Source: DATMNI01 sp035570275 (GTDB taxonomy: Bacteria; Acidobacteriota; Terriglobia; Bryobacterales; Bryobacteraceae). Taken from it: a stretch of DNA of 55,970 nucleotides. Positions within the stretch are counted from its first letter, which is position 1, and the number at the start of each line of letters is the position of its first letter. Positions 25,792 through 34,663 of this stretch are shown piece by piece. The position numbers and the translations under genes are program-made. Under the pieces are notes generated by a model. The model was not told the DNA's origin, did not search any database, and was given only the letters and a program-made list of their open reading frames with translations. The stretch is from the NCBI GenBank assembly GCA_035570275.1, contig DATMNI010000021.1, positions 1-55,970 of the forward strand, written 5' to 3'.

Positions 25792-26358
25792 TCAATCCGG
25801 CCAGATCCGGGCTATATCCACATGAACGTGGGGAAACAACCTCGGTTGCAGGAGGCCGTCGGCCAGGATCTGCGAGCGGCGAAAACTGCCGGCTTCCAGC
25901 AGCAGCACTTCGACCGTGCGGGCTTCGGGGGAGACAACCCAGACCTCGGGAACGCCCAGGCTGGCGTGGTCGTCCAGCTTTTCCGCCCGTTCAATCCGAC
26001 TGTTCGCAGGGGAGAGAACCTCCACTACCAGTTGCGGGGCGGAATGAATGTATCCGTCCTGCTCGACAATACTGCTCTTCGTGAACACGGCGAGATCTGG
26101 AATGCGGGAGGTCAGGGGCCGCTTGCGAATGATGAGACCGAAAGTTGTAGCGACAACCCGAACCTCTTGCCGGTCTAAATCCGCAACGAGAGCGTCACGA
26201 ATGTTTTCCACGATGATCGAATGGTTCCACTTGGGGGCGGGCATAATGCCAATTTCTCCGTTGACCACCTCTTCGATGGCATCCCGCACCTCGGGCATGC
26301 GGAGCCACTCGTCATAGGTGATGGTCTTCGAACTGGGCAGACTCGCCATCGGCCCCAT
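25792..26358 (-). CDS. Uma2/DUF820 family PD-(D/E)XK nuclease-like protein
   Basis: About 188 residues. Typical opening TYDEWLRMPE, then NGEIGIMPAPKWNHSIIVEN, the core RIPDLAVF (metal-binding Asp) and LVVEVLSPANSRIERAEKLD (Glu of the ExK motif and Lys). The usual Tyr a few residues after that Lys is His here (KLDDHASLGVPEVWVV). The family has the restriction-endonuclease fold and is often multiplied in genomes; its biological role is unsettled, though links to mobile DNA have been proposed. Start at 26358 or 26349 (two in-frame ATGs). Divergent from the nucleotidyltransferase-like gene with 34 bp between them. Confidence 0.85.
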   Translation of the reverse strand: MGPMASLPSSKTITYDEWLRMPEVRDAIEEVVNGEIGIMPAPKWNHSIIVENIRDALVADLDRQEVRVVATTFGLIIRKRPLTSRIPDLAVFTKSSIVEQDGYIHSAPQLVVEVLSPANSRIERAEKLDDHASLGVPEVWVVSPEARTVEVLLLEAGSFRRSQILADGLLQPRLFPHVHVDIARIWPD

Positions 26359-26392
26359 TATCGCGCAAACGTGGTCTAATCGGAACACTACA

Positions 26393-26956
26393 ATGCACCA
26401 GGATACCGACCAAAACCTGCGAGCGGAAGCCGACCGCCTGCTGGCTTCCGGCTTGCGTTCGGTCCTGGCCGCCTACGGCGATGTGCACGTCATCGGAAGC
26501 TATTCGCTGCGTCTGATGGCGTGGCGAGATCTGGATATCCACGTCGTGCCGCCGCGTCTCGACAAGCGCGGTTTCTTCGATCTGGGGGCCGGCATCGCCA
26601 CTCTGCTCAAGCCGCACCGTATGCAGTTTCGCGACGAAACGGAGGTGGCGACCCCAGGGCTGCCGAAGGGTTTTTATTGGGGCGTGTACCTGGCGGACGA
26701 ACCCTTTGGCGCATGGAAGATCGATGTCTGGGCCGAGGAACCGGCGGGCTTCGCAGCCACGCGCGCTTACGGGGAGCGTCTCGCGGCGAAACTGTCGGAA
26801 GTGAACCGGGCGGCCATCCTGCGGATCAAGTCGGCCGTGTGGCCGGACCCGGAATATCGCCGCGGGTTCAGCAGCACCGATATCTATGCGGCGGTTCTGG
26901 ACTACGGTGTCACGGATGTCGATGGCTTCCGGGCGTTCCTGAAGGCGCGCGGCTAA
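26393..26956 (+). CDS. nucleotidyltransferase-like protein
   Basis: 187 residues beginning MHQDTDQNLRAEADRLLASG. The segment HVIGSYSLRLMAWRDLDIHV has the G-S-x9-D-x-D pattern of the DNA-polymerase-beta-type nucleotidyltransferase fold, with the second strand Asp possibly in FGAWKIDVWAEE. A helical C-terminal half follows (AAILRIKSAVWPDPEYRRGF, SSTDIYAAVLDYGVTDVDGF). It resembles standalone minimal or aminoglycoside-type nucleotidyltransferases. Divergent with a Uma2 gene. Codon use and GC are normal. No substrate can be assigned. Confidence 0.65.
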   Translation: MHQDTDQNLRAEADRLLASGLRSVLAAYGDVHVIGSYSLRLMAWRDLDIHVVPPRLDKRGFFDLGAGIATLLKPHRMQFRDETEVATPGLPKGFYWGVYLADEPFGAWKIDVWAEEPAGFAATRAYGERLAAKLSEVNRAAILRIKSAVWPDPEYRRGFSSTDIYAAVLDYGVTDVDGFRAFLKARG

Positions 26957-26997
26957 CTCAACTAAATAGCTATAGGATAACTCAACTAACTAACTAA

Positions 26998-27134
26998 TTA
27001 GCACGTAAATCGCGTGGCCAGCTTCTGGCGGTGGCGGTCCAGCGCTAGTGTAGTCCGCCGGTCGATCAGAGCGCCGAACGGGATGCCGATGTGCTCCCAC
27101 ATCTTGGGTACATGCGGATCGACGTGAAACCGGG
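26998..27134 (-). pseudogene. partial second copy of the ddl 3' end
   Basis: 27001-27134 matches 28954-29088 (end of ddl) at about 90% (13 differences including one base deletion, counted by eye). It keeps the stop codon (TAA at 26998-27000) and encodes MWEHIGIPFGALIDR and LALDRHRQKLATRF, but lacks all upstream ddl sequence. It is in the same orientation as ddl, so the two copies are direct repeats flanking the sedolisin gene. Confidence 0.85.
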
Positions 27135-27197
27135 ACGGCAGGCGATGTCGGATCAAAATGTAAAACTGGGCGAAGTGTAACATCTCACTGTATTTGC

Positions 27198-27227
27198 TTT
27201 ACACCCATCGCGGGTCGTACGTATAAT
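27198..27227 (+). promoter_or_regulatory. putative sedolisin promoter
   Basis: TTTACA (27198-27203) and TATAAT (27222-27227) with an 18-bp spacer lie 60 bp upstream of the protease start. Both boxes are close to the housekeeping consensus. Confidence 0.55.
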
Positions 27228-27287
27228 CACGTTCGTCCAGAGGCCACGTTGAAGATTTTGGCTTCAATCCCGACATAGGTGTAACGA

Positions 27288-28793
27288 TTGAGAACTCAGA
27301 AGGTTTTATCCGTTTTACCAGCAGTACTCATGACTATCGCGGTGGCGCTAACGGCCGGCAGAGTAGCGTCTGCAGCGACGCCATTTTTGAAGGTTGGCCC
27401 GCAGGTGATCTCAGCGGTCCCGCCGAATTTTACCTGCCAGGTAGTCGGCCTCAGACCAGATGCGACTTGCTACGACCCATTTCAGATGCGGCATGCCTAC
27501 AACATCGACACCCTCATCAACGCAGGCTTCGATGGCAGGGGCAAGACGATCGTGATCGTCGACGCGTTCCAGTCCCCGCACATTGTGGCGCAACTGAATC
27601 ACTTCAATACCTTTTACGCTCTGCCCAGTTTGAATGGGCTTGGCGGACCCGCTAACCCCAGCCTTGGCACGTTCACCCAGGTCGCACCGGATGGCCTGAC
27701 TCCGTTTGATCAAGAAAATACCGACCAGCAAGGGTGGGCGGAGGAGATTTCGCTCGACGTCGAGTGGGCGCACGCTATCGCTCCCGGTGCCAACATCGTG
27801 CTGGTCTTGTCAAAATCGGACGCCGATATCGACATTCTGAGCGCCACTAGGTTTGCGGTGGATCATCGTCTTGGCGACATTATTTCGCAGAGCTTCGGCG
27901 AGAATGAAAGTTGTGTGGATCCGGCCATCCTGGCGCAACAGCATCAGGTGTTTGCCGAAGCCACGATGAAGAACATCACTATATTCGCCTCCTCGGGCGA
28001 CAATGGCGCGGCACAACCGAGTTGCGATGGCTCAGCCTTTGTCAAAGCGGTCTCGAACCCAGCCAGCGACCCGCTGGTGACTGCCGTGGGCGGTACCGAG
28101 TTGCACGCGGCTCGCTATTGCGTGACAATAACAGGCCTTGTCACGTGCAATCCGGCCGCCAACCCGGCACCCGGAACCTACGAGGGCGAAATTGCGTGGA
28201 ATGAACCAGACTTCGGCTCCACGGGTGGCGGATTCAGTGTATTATTCGACAATCCGCCGTTCCAGGACGGAGCAATCGATGGCGGCAAGAAGCAGCGAGG
28301 GGTGCCTGACGTTTCGTACAGCGCCGCTGTGTTGCATGGTGTGCTGACGTGGCTCGACATCCCAGGGGTGACGCCCGGCTCCTTTTTCCTCTTCGGCGGC
28401 ACCAGTGCCGGTTCGCCCCAGTGGGCGGCCATCGCCGCGATTGCCGACCAAAAAGCCGGCTATAGCCTGGGCTATCTCAATACGGCCCTATACCAGATTG
28501 GTCAATCCGGGGGGAAATCCCGAGTGTCTCTCTTCGACGTGACGAGCGGCAATAACTCGCTCATTGATAACTCGACCGGTGTGAACGTAACAGTGGTCCA
28601 GGGCTTCAATGCCGGTCCGGGATGGGATGCCACCACTGGCCTGGGTTCCCCACAGACCGATCAACTGGTCAGCTTCCTGATCGACATCGTCTCGCCGAAC
28701 GATGGCCCGGACGCGATCAAAAACTCTGCGCCGCATAGCGATGACGGTAAGTCCGGACCCGGGTCCGGTCGCATGAAGCCGCACGTTCAGTAG
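27288..28793 (+). CDS. S53-family (sedolisin/kumamolisin) serine-carboxyl peptidase
   Basis: Secreted acid-type endopeptidase, 501 residues. The TTG start has AGGTG six bases upstream. Signal peptide about 1-29 (VLMTIAVALTAGRVASAA). Catalytic residues are all visible: Glu153 and Asp157 in EEISLDVEWAHAIAPGA, oxyanion Asp238 in FASSGDNGA, nucleophile Ser373 in FGGTSAGSPQWAA. Calcium-site aspartates fit Asp417 (FDVTSGNN) and Asp447 (GWDATTGLGSP). Family members usually have a 150-200-residue activation propeptide; here only about 40-60 residues separate the signal peptide from the catalytic domain. The last 30 residues are a polar, Gly/Ser/Pro-rich tail. It lies between two direct copies of the ddl 3' end, which suggests insertion. 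Confidence 0.93.
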   Translation: MRTQKVLSVLPAVLMTIAVALTAGRVASAATPFLKVGPQVISAVPPNFTCQVVGLRPDATCYDPFQMRHAYNIDTLINAGFDGRGKTIVIVDAFQSPHIVAQLNHFNTFYALPSLNGLGGPANPSLGTFTQVAPDGLTPFDQENTDQQGWAEEISLDVEWAHAIAPGANIVLVLSKSDADIDILSATRFAVDHRLGDIISQSFGENESCVDPAILAQQHQVFAEATMKNITIFASSGDNGAAQPSCDGSAFVKAVSNPASDPLVTAVGGTELHAARYCVTITGLVTCNPAANPAPGTYEGEIAWNEPDFGSTGGGFSVLFDNPPFQDGAIDGGKKQRGVPDVSYSAAVLHGVLTWLDIPGVTPGSFFLFGGTSAGSPQWAAIAAIADQKAGYSLGYLNTALYQIGQSGGKSRVSLFDVTSGNNSLIDNSTGVNVTVVQGFNAGPGWDATTGLGSPQTDQLVSFLIDIVSPNDGPDAIKNSAPHSDDGKSGPGSGRMKPHVQ

Positions 28794-28950
28794 AGCTCAC
28801 GATTAACTACCGCACACTGTTGAGATTCGCCCGTTTGCAGTTACTCTCCTGGAAGTTTACGCTCCTGGAGAGTCGCGAGACCGGCGATCTTGACGGTGGG
28901 CGAGCGCAACCCGATATATCCCGACGAGTAGCCGGAGTTTACCGAGACCG

Positions 28951-29943
28951 CTAGCGCGTAAATCTCGTGGCCAGCTTCTGGCGGTGGCGGTCGAGCGCAA
29001 GTGCGATCAGCCGGTCGATGAGGGCGCCGAACGGGATGCCGCTGTGCTCCCACATCTTGGGGTACATGCTGATCGACGTGAAACCGGGGATGGTGTTGAT
29101 CTCGTTGAGGTACAGCCGGCCGCTGGCGGCTTCCAGCAGAAAATCCACGCGGGCCATGCCCTCGCAATCCACGGCGCGGTAGCATTCCACGGCCAGTCGG
29201 CGCAGTTCTGCGGTGCGCTCCGGCGGCAGGTCGGCCGGCACCTTGGTCTGCGCGAGGTCCAGCAGGTACTTGTCTTCGTAATCATAAAACTCGCGGGAAG
29301 GCAGGATTTCGCAGGGCAGGGAAGCAATGGGCGCCTCGTTGCCCAGGACCGCGCATTCCAATTCGCGGCCTTGAATGCCGCGCTCCACGATGATCTTGCG
29401 GTCGAATTGCGCGGCCAACGCGAAGGCCGCCTCCAGTTCCTTTTCGTCGTGCGCTTTGGAGATGCCCACCGAGGAGCCGAGATTGGCGGGCTTGACGAAC
29501 ATGGGAAAGGGCAGGCCCTTGCAGGCGTCGACAATATTGGCACAGTCGCGCGTCACCGTCACGTATTCGACAATCGGCAACAGGCGTTCCGAAAAGACAC
29601 GCTTCATCATCTCCTTGTCCATGGAGACGGCCGACGCCATCACGCCCGCGCCAATATAGGGCAAGGCGGCCAACTCCAGCAGGCCCTGCATGGTGCCATC
29701 CTCCCCAAAAGTGCCGTGAAGGACGGGAAAGACGACGTCGATTTCCGGCTGCGCGCCCGGTTCGGGGAGGATCGGGCGCGGCGACCATTTGCCGTCTCTG
29801 TCGATGAAGTATTCGATTATCCGGTACTTGGACGGGTCCATGCCGGCCATGATGGCCTTGGCGGAACGGACCGACACGTCGTGTTCACCGGTGCGGCCGC
29901 CATAGACTACGGCCACTCCCAGTTTCGTAGAATTCGTCGTCAT
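28951..29943 (-). CDS. ddl: D-alanine--D-alanine ligase
   Basis: Makes the D-Ala-D-Ala dipeptide of peptidoglycan with ATP. 330 residues of the ATP-grasp fold: GVAVVYGGRTGEHDVSVRSA at the N-terminus, VLHGTFGEDGTMQGLLEL, PMFVKPANLGSSVGISKAHD (phosphate-binding loop), VERGIQGRELECAVLGN, EGMARVDFLL and LNEINTIPGFTSISMYPKMW (metal-binding Glu/Asn). The last 45 codons are duplicated at 26998-27134. The ATG overlaps the arginase stop by 4 bp. Located here without other peptidoglycan genes. Confidence 0.95.
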   Translation of the reverse strand: MTTNSTKLGVAVVYGGRTGEHDVSVRSAKAIMAGMDPSKYRIIEYFIDRDGKWSPRPILPEPGAQPEIDVVFPVLHGTFGEDGTMQGLLELAALPYIGAGVMASAVSMDKEMMKRVFSERLLPIVEYVTVTRDCANIVDACKGLPFPMFVKPANLGSSVGISKAHDEKELEAAFALAAQFDRKIIVERGIQGRELECAVLGNEAPIASLPCEILPSREFYDYEDKYLLDLAQTKVPADLPPERTAELRRLAVECYRAVDCEGMARVDFLLEAASGRLYLNEINTIPGFTSISMYPKMWEHSGIPFGALIDRLIALALDRHRQKLATRFTR

Positions 29944-30854
29944 AGAATTCGTTTTCCCAACCCGGACATGATCAGTTCGACGGCCAGATCGGCCGTGCGG
30001 TTCGCCTCGTCGATGACGGGGTTTACCTCGACCACTTCCATCGAGACCATGCGCCGGGAATCACATATCATTTCCATTGCCAAATGGGCTTCGCGGTAGG
30101 TGGCGCCGCCGCGGACGGGGGTGCCGACGCCGGGCGCGTCCTTGGGGTCGACGAAATCCATGTCGAGCGAGACATGGAACCCGGCGGTGTCATCGGAGGC
30201 AAGACGGATGGCTTCCTCCATGACGGCGCGCAGGCCGCGCTCATCGAGGTGGCGCATGGTGAAGGCGCGGATGCCGGATTCGCGAACCTGCGGTTTCTCC
30301 GTTTGGTCGACGTCGCGCAGGCCGACGATCACGGCGTTCCGGGGCGCGACCATGGGGCGGAAGCCCGCCAGCGCGGCCAGTTCAGCCGGGCCCATGCCCA
30401 GAATGCAGGCCAGCGGCATGCCGTGGATGTTGCCGCTGGGGCTGCTTTCGGGAGTGTTCATGTCGGCGTGGGCGTCCAACCAGATCAGGCCGACGCGCTG
30501 CCCCTGCGCCCGAAAGTGGCGGGCGACCCCCGACACCGTGCCCACGGCGACGGAGTGGTCGCCGCCCAGCACCAGCGGTAGATGGCCTCGGGAGAGGGCC
30601 TGAGCGACGCGCCCGGACAGGGCATCGCAGACGGCGGCGATTTGCGGAAGGTACTTCGCCTGCGCGTCGCCTTCGGGCGAGGCTTCGGCTTGCACTACCG
30701 GGATGTTGCCGAGGTCTTCGACCTCATAGCCAAGCGAAGCCACGCGTGAGTTGAGGTTGGCGACGCGCAAGGCGGAAGGCCCCATGTCAACACCGCGGCG
30801 GTCCTGGCCGAGGTCAAGCGGGGCGCCGATGATGGCGATGTGGGAGTGGGGCAT
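29940..30854 (-). CDS. rocF: arginase
   Basis: Mn-dependent hydrolysis of arginine to ornithine and urea. 304 residues, the normal length. Metal-binding motifs of the ureohydrolase family: LVLGGDHSVAVGT (about residue 100), LIWLDAHADMNTPESSPSGN (about 130) with HGMPLA, and FHVSLDMDFVDPKDAPGVGT (about 235), then SMEVVEVNPVIDEAN. The SPSGN and HG elements favour arginase over agmatinase. It overlaps ddl as ATGA; an ACGAATTCTA 10-mer is repeated 15 bp apart across this junction. The functional link with ddl is not obvious. Confidence 0.94.
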   Translation of the reverse strand: MPHSHIAIIGAPLDLGQDRRGVDMGPSALRVANLNSRVASLGYEVEDLGNIPVVQAEASPEGDAQAKYLPQIAAVCDALSGRVAQALSRGHLPLVLGGDHSVAVGTVSGVARHFRAQGQRVGLIWLDAHADMNTPESSPSGNIHGMPLACILGMGPAELAALAGFRPMVAPRNAVIVGLRDVDQTEKPQVRESGIRAFTMRHLDERGLRAVMEEAIRLASDDTAGFHVSLDMDFVDPKDAPGVGTPVRGGATYREAHLAMEMICDSRRMVSMEVVEVNPVIDEANRTADLAVELIMSGLGKRIL

Positions 30855-30913
30855 GCCCTCCTCATTCTACCGGTTCACGGCAGCCCCGCACGGCACCTGC
30901 TCACTGCACCCGC

Positions 30914-31095
30914 TCATTGCAGTCGCACGTTGTCCAGTTCGAACGCGAACGGCCCCGTCTTGGGCCCGGCGGTCCAGACGATGCCCAGGGTGTCGCTGCC
31001 ATCCAGGCCGCCGAAGCTGGCGAACGGCAGCGTGAACAGCTTCCACCCGGGTCCGGCCACGGAGGTCTGTGTGGCGGACGGTAGCCGAGCCGCGT
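30914..31095 (-). pseudogene. C-terminal scrap of a CIA30/galactose-binding-like domain
   Basis: Reading to the TGA at 30914-30916 the frame gives SVAGPGWKLFTLPFASFGGL, then DTLGIVWTAGPKTGPFAFEL and DNVRLQ. This is the usual end of a jelly-roll domain in secreted hydrolases (W-x-F-x-F pattern closing with F-x-L-D-N-V-x-L). Nothing upstream continues the protein, so it appears to be a truncated remnant. Confidence 0.5.
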
Positions 31096-31462
31096 GGCGA
31101 AGAGCATTAGTTGAGGTTATTTCGAACCCGCGGCCGTGTGCGCCTCAGGGGCGTCGCGGCTTTACCGAACATCGGCGGCACTTGTGCGGGCAATTCTGAA
31201 CGATATTTGTGTTGCGGGTAACCAAGACCGAATCTTGATTACAGATGACCAGGGGGCGCGATTGTCGAGTCGTTGATTCTAGTGTGGACGCTGGAAGCGA
31301 TGGCGCGGGTGCTCGAAGCGACTCTGCGAGGTCGGCGGAGATGACGTCGAATGAAGCCGAGGGCCATAAGCCGAGGATGGCGGCTGTTTCCTCCAATGAA
31401 GCGCTCAGGTGATGCGGAGGAACAGAGGGGTGAGTCTTGCGATCACCCCAAGTCGTTAATAT

Positions 31463-31663
31463 CTAGTCGAGAAGCCTCGTCTCCCTGGTAAAATACTCCA
31501 TGACCGCTGCGGTTGCTAACGCAACGACGGTGCCGGCGGACCTGACCGCGATTTTCTCGTTATCGGACGACAGTCCCAACCTGCTTACGTACCATTGTTG
31601 AGCCGAGAGAACCAGAGGCGGGACAACAAGGGCTAGTGCTACCACTCCTAAAACCTTGAACAT
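31463..31663 (-). CDS. small putative membrane protein
   Basis: 66 residues beginning MFKVLGVVALALVVPPLVLS, one clear membrane segment, then a polar stretch (SRLGLSSDNEKIAVRSAGTV) and a second weakly hydrophobic helix (VALATAAVMEYF). GGGG lies four bases before the ATG. No family recognised. It lies in a stretch of remnants and small genes. Whether it is expressed is uncertain. Confidence 0.4.
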   Translation of the reverse strand: MFKVLGVVALALVVPPLVLSAQQWYVSRLGLSSDNEKIAVRSAGTVVALATAAVMEYFTRETRLLD

Positions 31664-31744
31664 TAAACCCCTATTAAACGTTTGTAAAGCGAGACAGTAG
31701 GACACAAGAAGCGATGCCCCTACCCAAACTACAACCTACTCCAG

Positions 31745-32020
31745 TTATAAGCATGGAGCCGTGCATTCGACGGCCATATCAGTATCACACGATAAGATCC
31801 TCCACTGTGGACGTGGATGGGTGATGACAGGCTCGAAGTAGTCCGCCGGATAGAGGTAATCTTCGCCCGAATCGTCGATCACCCGCCGGTAGCCATCTCG
31901 CAACGCCGCGCGGTCGGGCAGCAATTGATAGACCTTCCGAGGCTCAAGATCATCCGCACCCTGGTTGCGGACGCACAATACGAATCTCGCTCGGATCCTG
32001 TCATTCGCCAAAGTTGTCAA
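31745..32020 (-). CDS. small conserved hypothetical protein
   Basis: 91 residues from a TTG start. The central part (RFVLCVRNQGADDLEPRKVY, QLLPDRAALRDGYRRVIDDS, GEDYLYPADYFEPV) has the look of a small conserved bacterial protein with a compact beta-rich fold, of a kind I have seen annotated only as hypothetical. The last 20 residues seem to be non-homologous extension. It lies 4 bp after a 34-codon ORF, so the two may be one transcription unit downstream of a RelE-type toxin. Confidence 0.6.
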   Translation of the reverse strand: MTTLANDRIRARFVLCVRNQGADDLEPRKVYQLLPDRAALRDGYRRVIDDSGEDYLYPADYFEPVITHPRPQWRILSCDTDMAVECTAPCL

Positions 32021-32024
32021 TCAG

Positions 32025-32129
32025 TCATTCCAAGAACCGTTTAATTCTCGCACCTTTACGGCCGACGCCGTGAGCCTCATACCAGTGCCCTTCGGCCGTC
32101 CGCACCCAAACCGTTAGCGAGTCGTACAT
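32025..32129 (-). CDS. 34-residue small ORF
   Basis: Starts at the ATG complementary to 32127-32129 and reads MYDSLTVWVRTAEGHWYEAH, then GVGRKGARIKRFLE, TGA. AGGAAAGG lies about nine bases upstream. It ends 4 bp before the 91-residue gene. The balanced, structured-looking composition (aromatic strand plus a basic helix) suggests a real protein, but this is based on sequence character and position only. Confidence 0.4.
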   Translation of the reverse strand: MYDSLTVWVRTAEGHWYEAHGVGRKGARIKRFLE

Positions 32130-32179
32130 TCGCGGTACCTTTCCTCTTACGCCAGTTGCGGCCAGCGGCTGAACGCGGC

Positions 32180-32437
32180 CTAATAGGTTGTTGAAGTTCG
32201 GCGGAGAATCGCGCTGATCTGCACTATTCGGCTCGCCCGGTCAACCCGGAAGAAGACGCGAAAACTGCCGACTCGACGCCGGTAGCCGTTTTCACCCCCT
32301 TCGAGCTTCACGATGTCACCATGGAACGGATTGGCGGCCATGGCACGTATCCCGGTCGTGATCTTGTCCAGATCTCTAGCGGGAATTCCTTTGAGTTGTT
32401 TTTGCGCCGCCTTTGCGACGACGATTGTCCAGGTCAT
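32180..32437 (-). CDS. RelE/ParE-family toxin
   Basis: 85 residues from MTWTIVVAKAAQKQLKGIPA. The family pattern is clear: strand 1, two helices with PARDLDKITTGIRAMAANPF, HGDIVKLEGGENGYRRRVGS, then FRVFFRVDRASRIVQISAIL with a terminal RR. RelE toxins cut mRNA in the ribosome and ParE toxins act on gyrase; the conserved R-V-G-S-F-R-V-F-F segment is common to both. It overlaps the antitoxin gene by 62 bp, with the toxin second, the usual order. Confidence 0.88.
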   Translation of the reverse strand: MTWTIVVAKAAQKQLKGIPARDLDKITTGIRAMAANPFHGDIVKLEGGENGYRRRVGSFRVFFRVDRASRIVQISAILRRTSTTY

Positions 32438-32666
32438 GGAGAAGATCGTCCAGGGTGACAAACTCGCCGCGGGCAATCTCGGCCTCGCCCTTGCGGATGG
32501 CAGCGGCTTCGGCCTTAGTGGGCTTGTAGGCCGGCTCTGTCGCCGTGATCGTGATAGTCCGGGAAGACGCCTTGAACTCCAACCGGTCCCCAGCCTTGAT
32601 GCCGGCCTGCCGCCGGATGCTGCGCGGCACCATGACTTCCGCTTTGTCCTTGACGATGGTCGTCAT
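32376..32666 (-). CDS. AbrB/MazE-type antitoxin
   Basis: 96 residues. N-terminal swapped-hairpin DNA-binding domain: AEVMVPRSIRRQAGIKAGDR, then LEFKASSRTITITATEP. The C-terminal part (TKAEAAAIRKGEAEIARGEF, VTLDDLLHDLDNRR) is the acidic/helical tail expected to bind the toxin. Cognate partner is the overlapping RelE/ParE-type gene. The pairing of an AbrB-type antitoxin with a RelE-type toxin is a mixed but known arrangement. Autoregulation is likely by family. Confidence 0.85.
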   Translation of the reverse strand: MTTIVKDKAEVMVPRSIRRQAGIKAGDRLEFKASSRTITITATEPAYKPTKAEAAAIRKGEAEIARGEFVTLDDLLHDLDNRRRKGGAKTTQRNSR

Positions 32667-32792
32667 ACTCTAAGATTAGCTGAATCGTGGAAGTTGTGCT
32701 CAGAGCCGAGTTCTGGCAGGTCCTGGCGGGACGGCCAGGAGAAGAACTCGGACGTCGCTGCCGCCTGTTTGCGATGGTGTCGAACCGGCGTC

Positions 32793-33176
32793 GTGCGCGT
32801 GACTGCACCAGAATTCGCCGCCAGAGCCTCGGGCCTCACTCCGAGTTTTCTGCAGGGTAAGTCCCTCGACGAGGATAGGGTGAGGAATCTGCTGACCCGC
32901 GCCGACGGTATTGTTGCGCATAACGCTAGCTTCGATCGCAGGATGCTGACGTCCTTGTATCCTTGGGTCGACAGCCTCAACTGGAAGTGCTCGCTGAACG
33001 GGGTCAATTGGACAGAGGTCGGGTTGCCCGAAAGAAATCTTCAAGCTCTGATGGCCGAGTATCGCATCAATACTGAAGAGGCTCATCGCGCGTACCAAGA
33101 CGCACTCGGAATGCTCCAACTTCTGTCTCGCCGTCACGCCGGCAAGACCCTTCTCGCGCACTTGATGGGATGGTAG
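32793..33176 (+). pseudogene. truncated DnaQ-like 3'-5' exonuclease
   Basis: Reads SGLTPSFLQGKSLDEDRVRN, LLTRADGIVAHNASFDRRML, then WKCSLNGVNWTEVGLPERNL and HRAYQDALGMLQLLSRR. This is the second half of a DEDDh exonuclease (Exo II N-A-S-F-D and Exo III H-R-A-x-x-D). The first half, with the D-x-E motif, is missing: the sequence upstream belongs to the antitoxin gene on the other strand. About 127 codons remain open from a GTG at 32793, but without the first acidic pair it cannot be an active nuclease. Confidence 0.75.
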
Positions 33177-33225
33177 TTCGGCAGTTTCAAAAGCCACCGC
33201 TCACAGCGCGGAGTCAGGCTGGAAA

Positions 33226-34612
<1,387 letters not shown>

Positions 34613-34623
<11 letters not shown>

Positions 34624-34663
34624 AGGGCTGGTTGAATCATTGGGCCGGCCGAATCATCGGGGT
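34613..34663 (-). repeat. three 17-bp tandem units forming chained ATGA mini-ORFs (isomerase/asnS)
   Basis: Units at 34613-34629, 34630-34646 and 34647-34663 are variants of GGTTGAATCATTGGGCC. On the minus strand they give three ATGATTC starts 17 nt apart. The first overlaps the isomerase stop (ATGA) and reads MIRPAQ; its TGA overlaps the second start, which reads MIQPAL; that TGA overlaps the asnS ATG. The chain runs 34657 to 34620. No Shine-Dalgarno sequence is visible before asnS. Confidence 0.7.

Noticed and set aside
28843..28873. ACTCTCC/GGAGAGT inverted repeat between sedolisin and ddl as a terminator
   Set aside because: A 17-nt loop, only 7 bp of stem and no T-run make it too weak to support, though the position between convergent genes is suitable.
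31145..31396. Minus-strand frame with EETAAILGLWPSASFD resembling a sigma-factor helix
   Set aside because: The match is limited to a few residues, the rest of the frame is not protein-like, and no start or ribosome-binding site is convincing.
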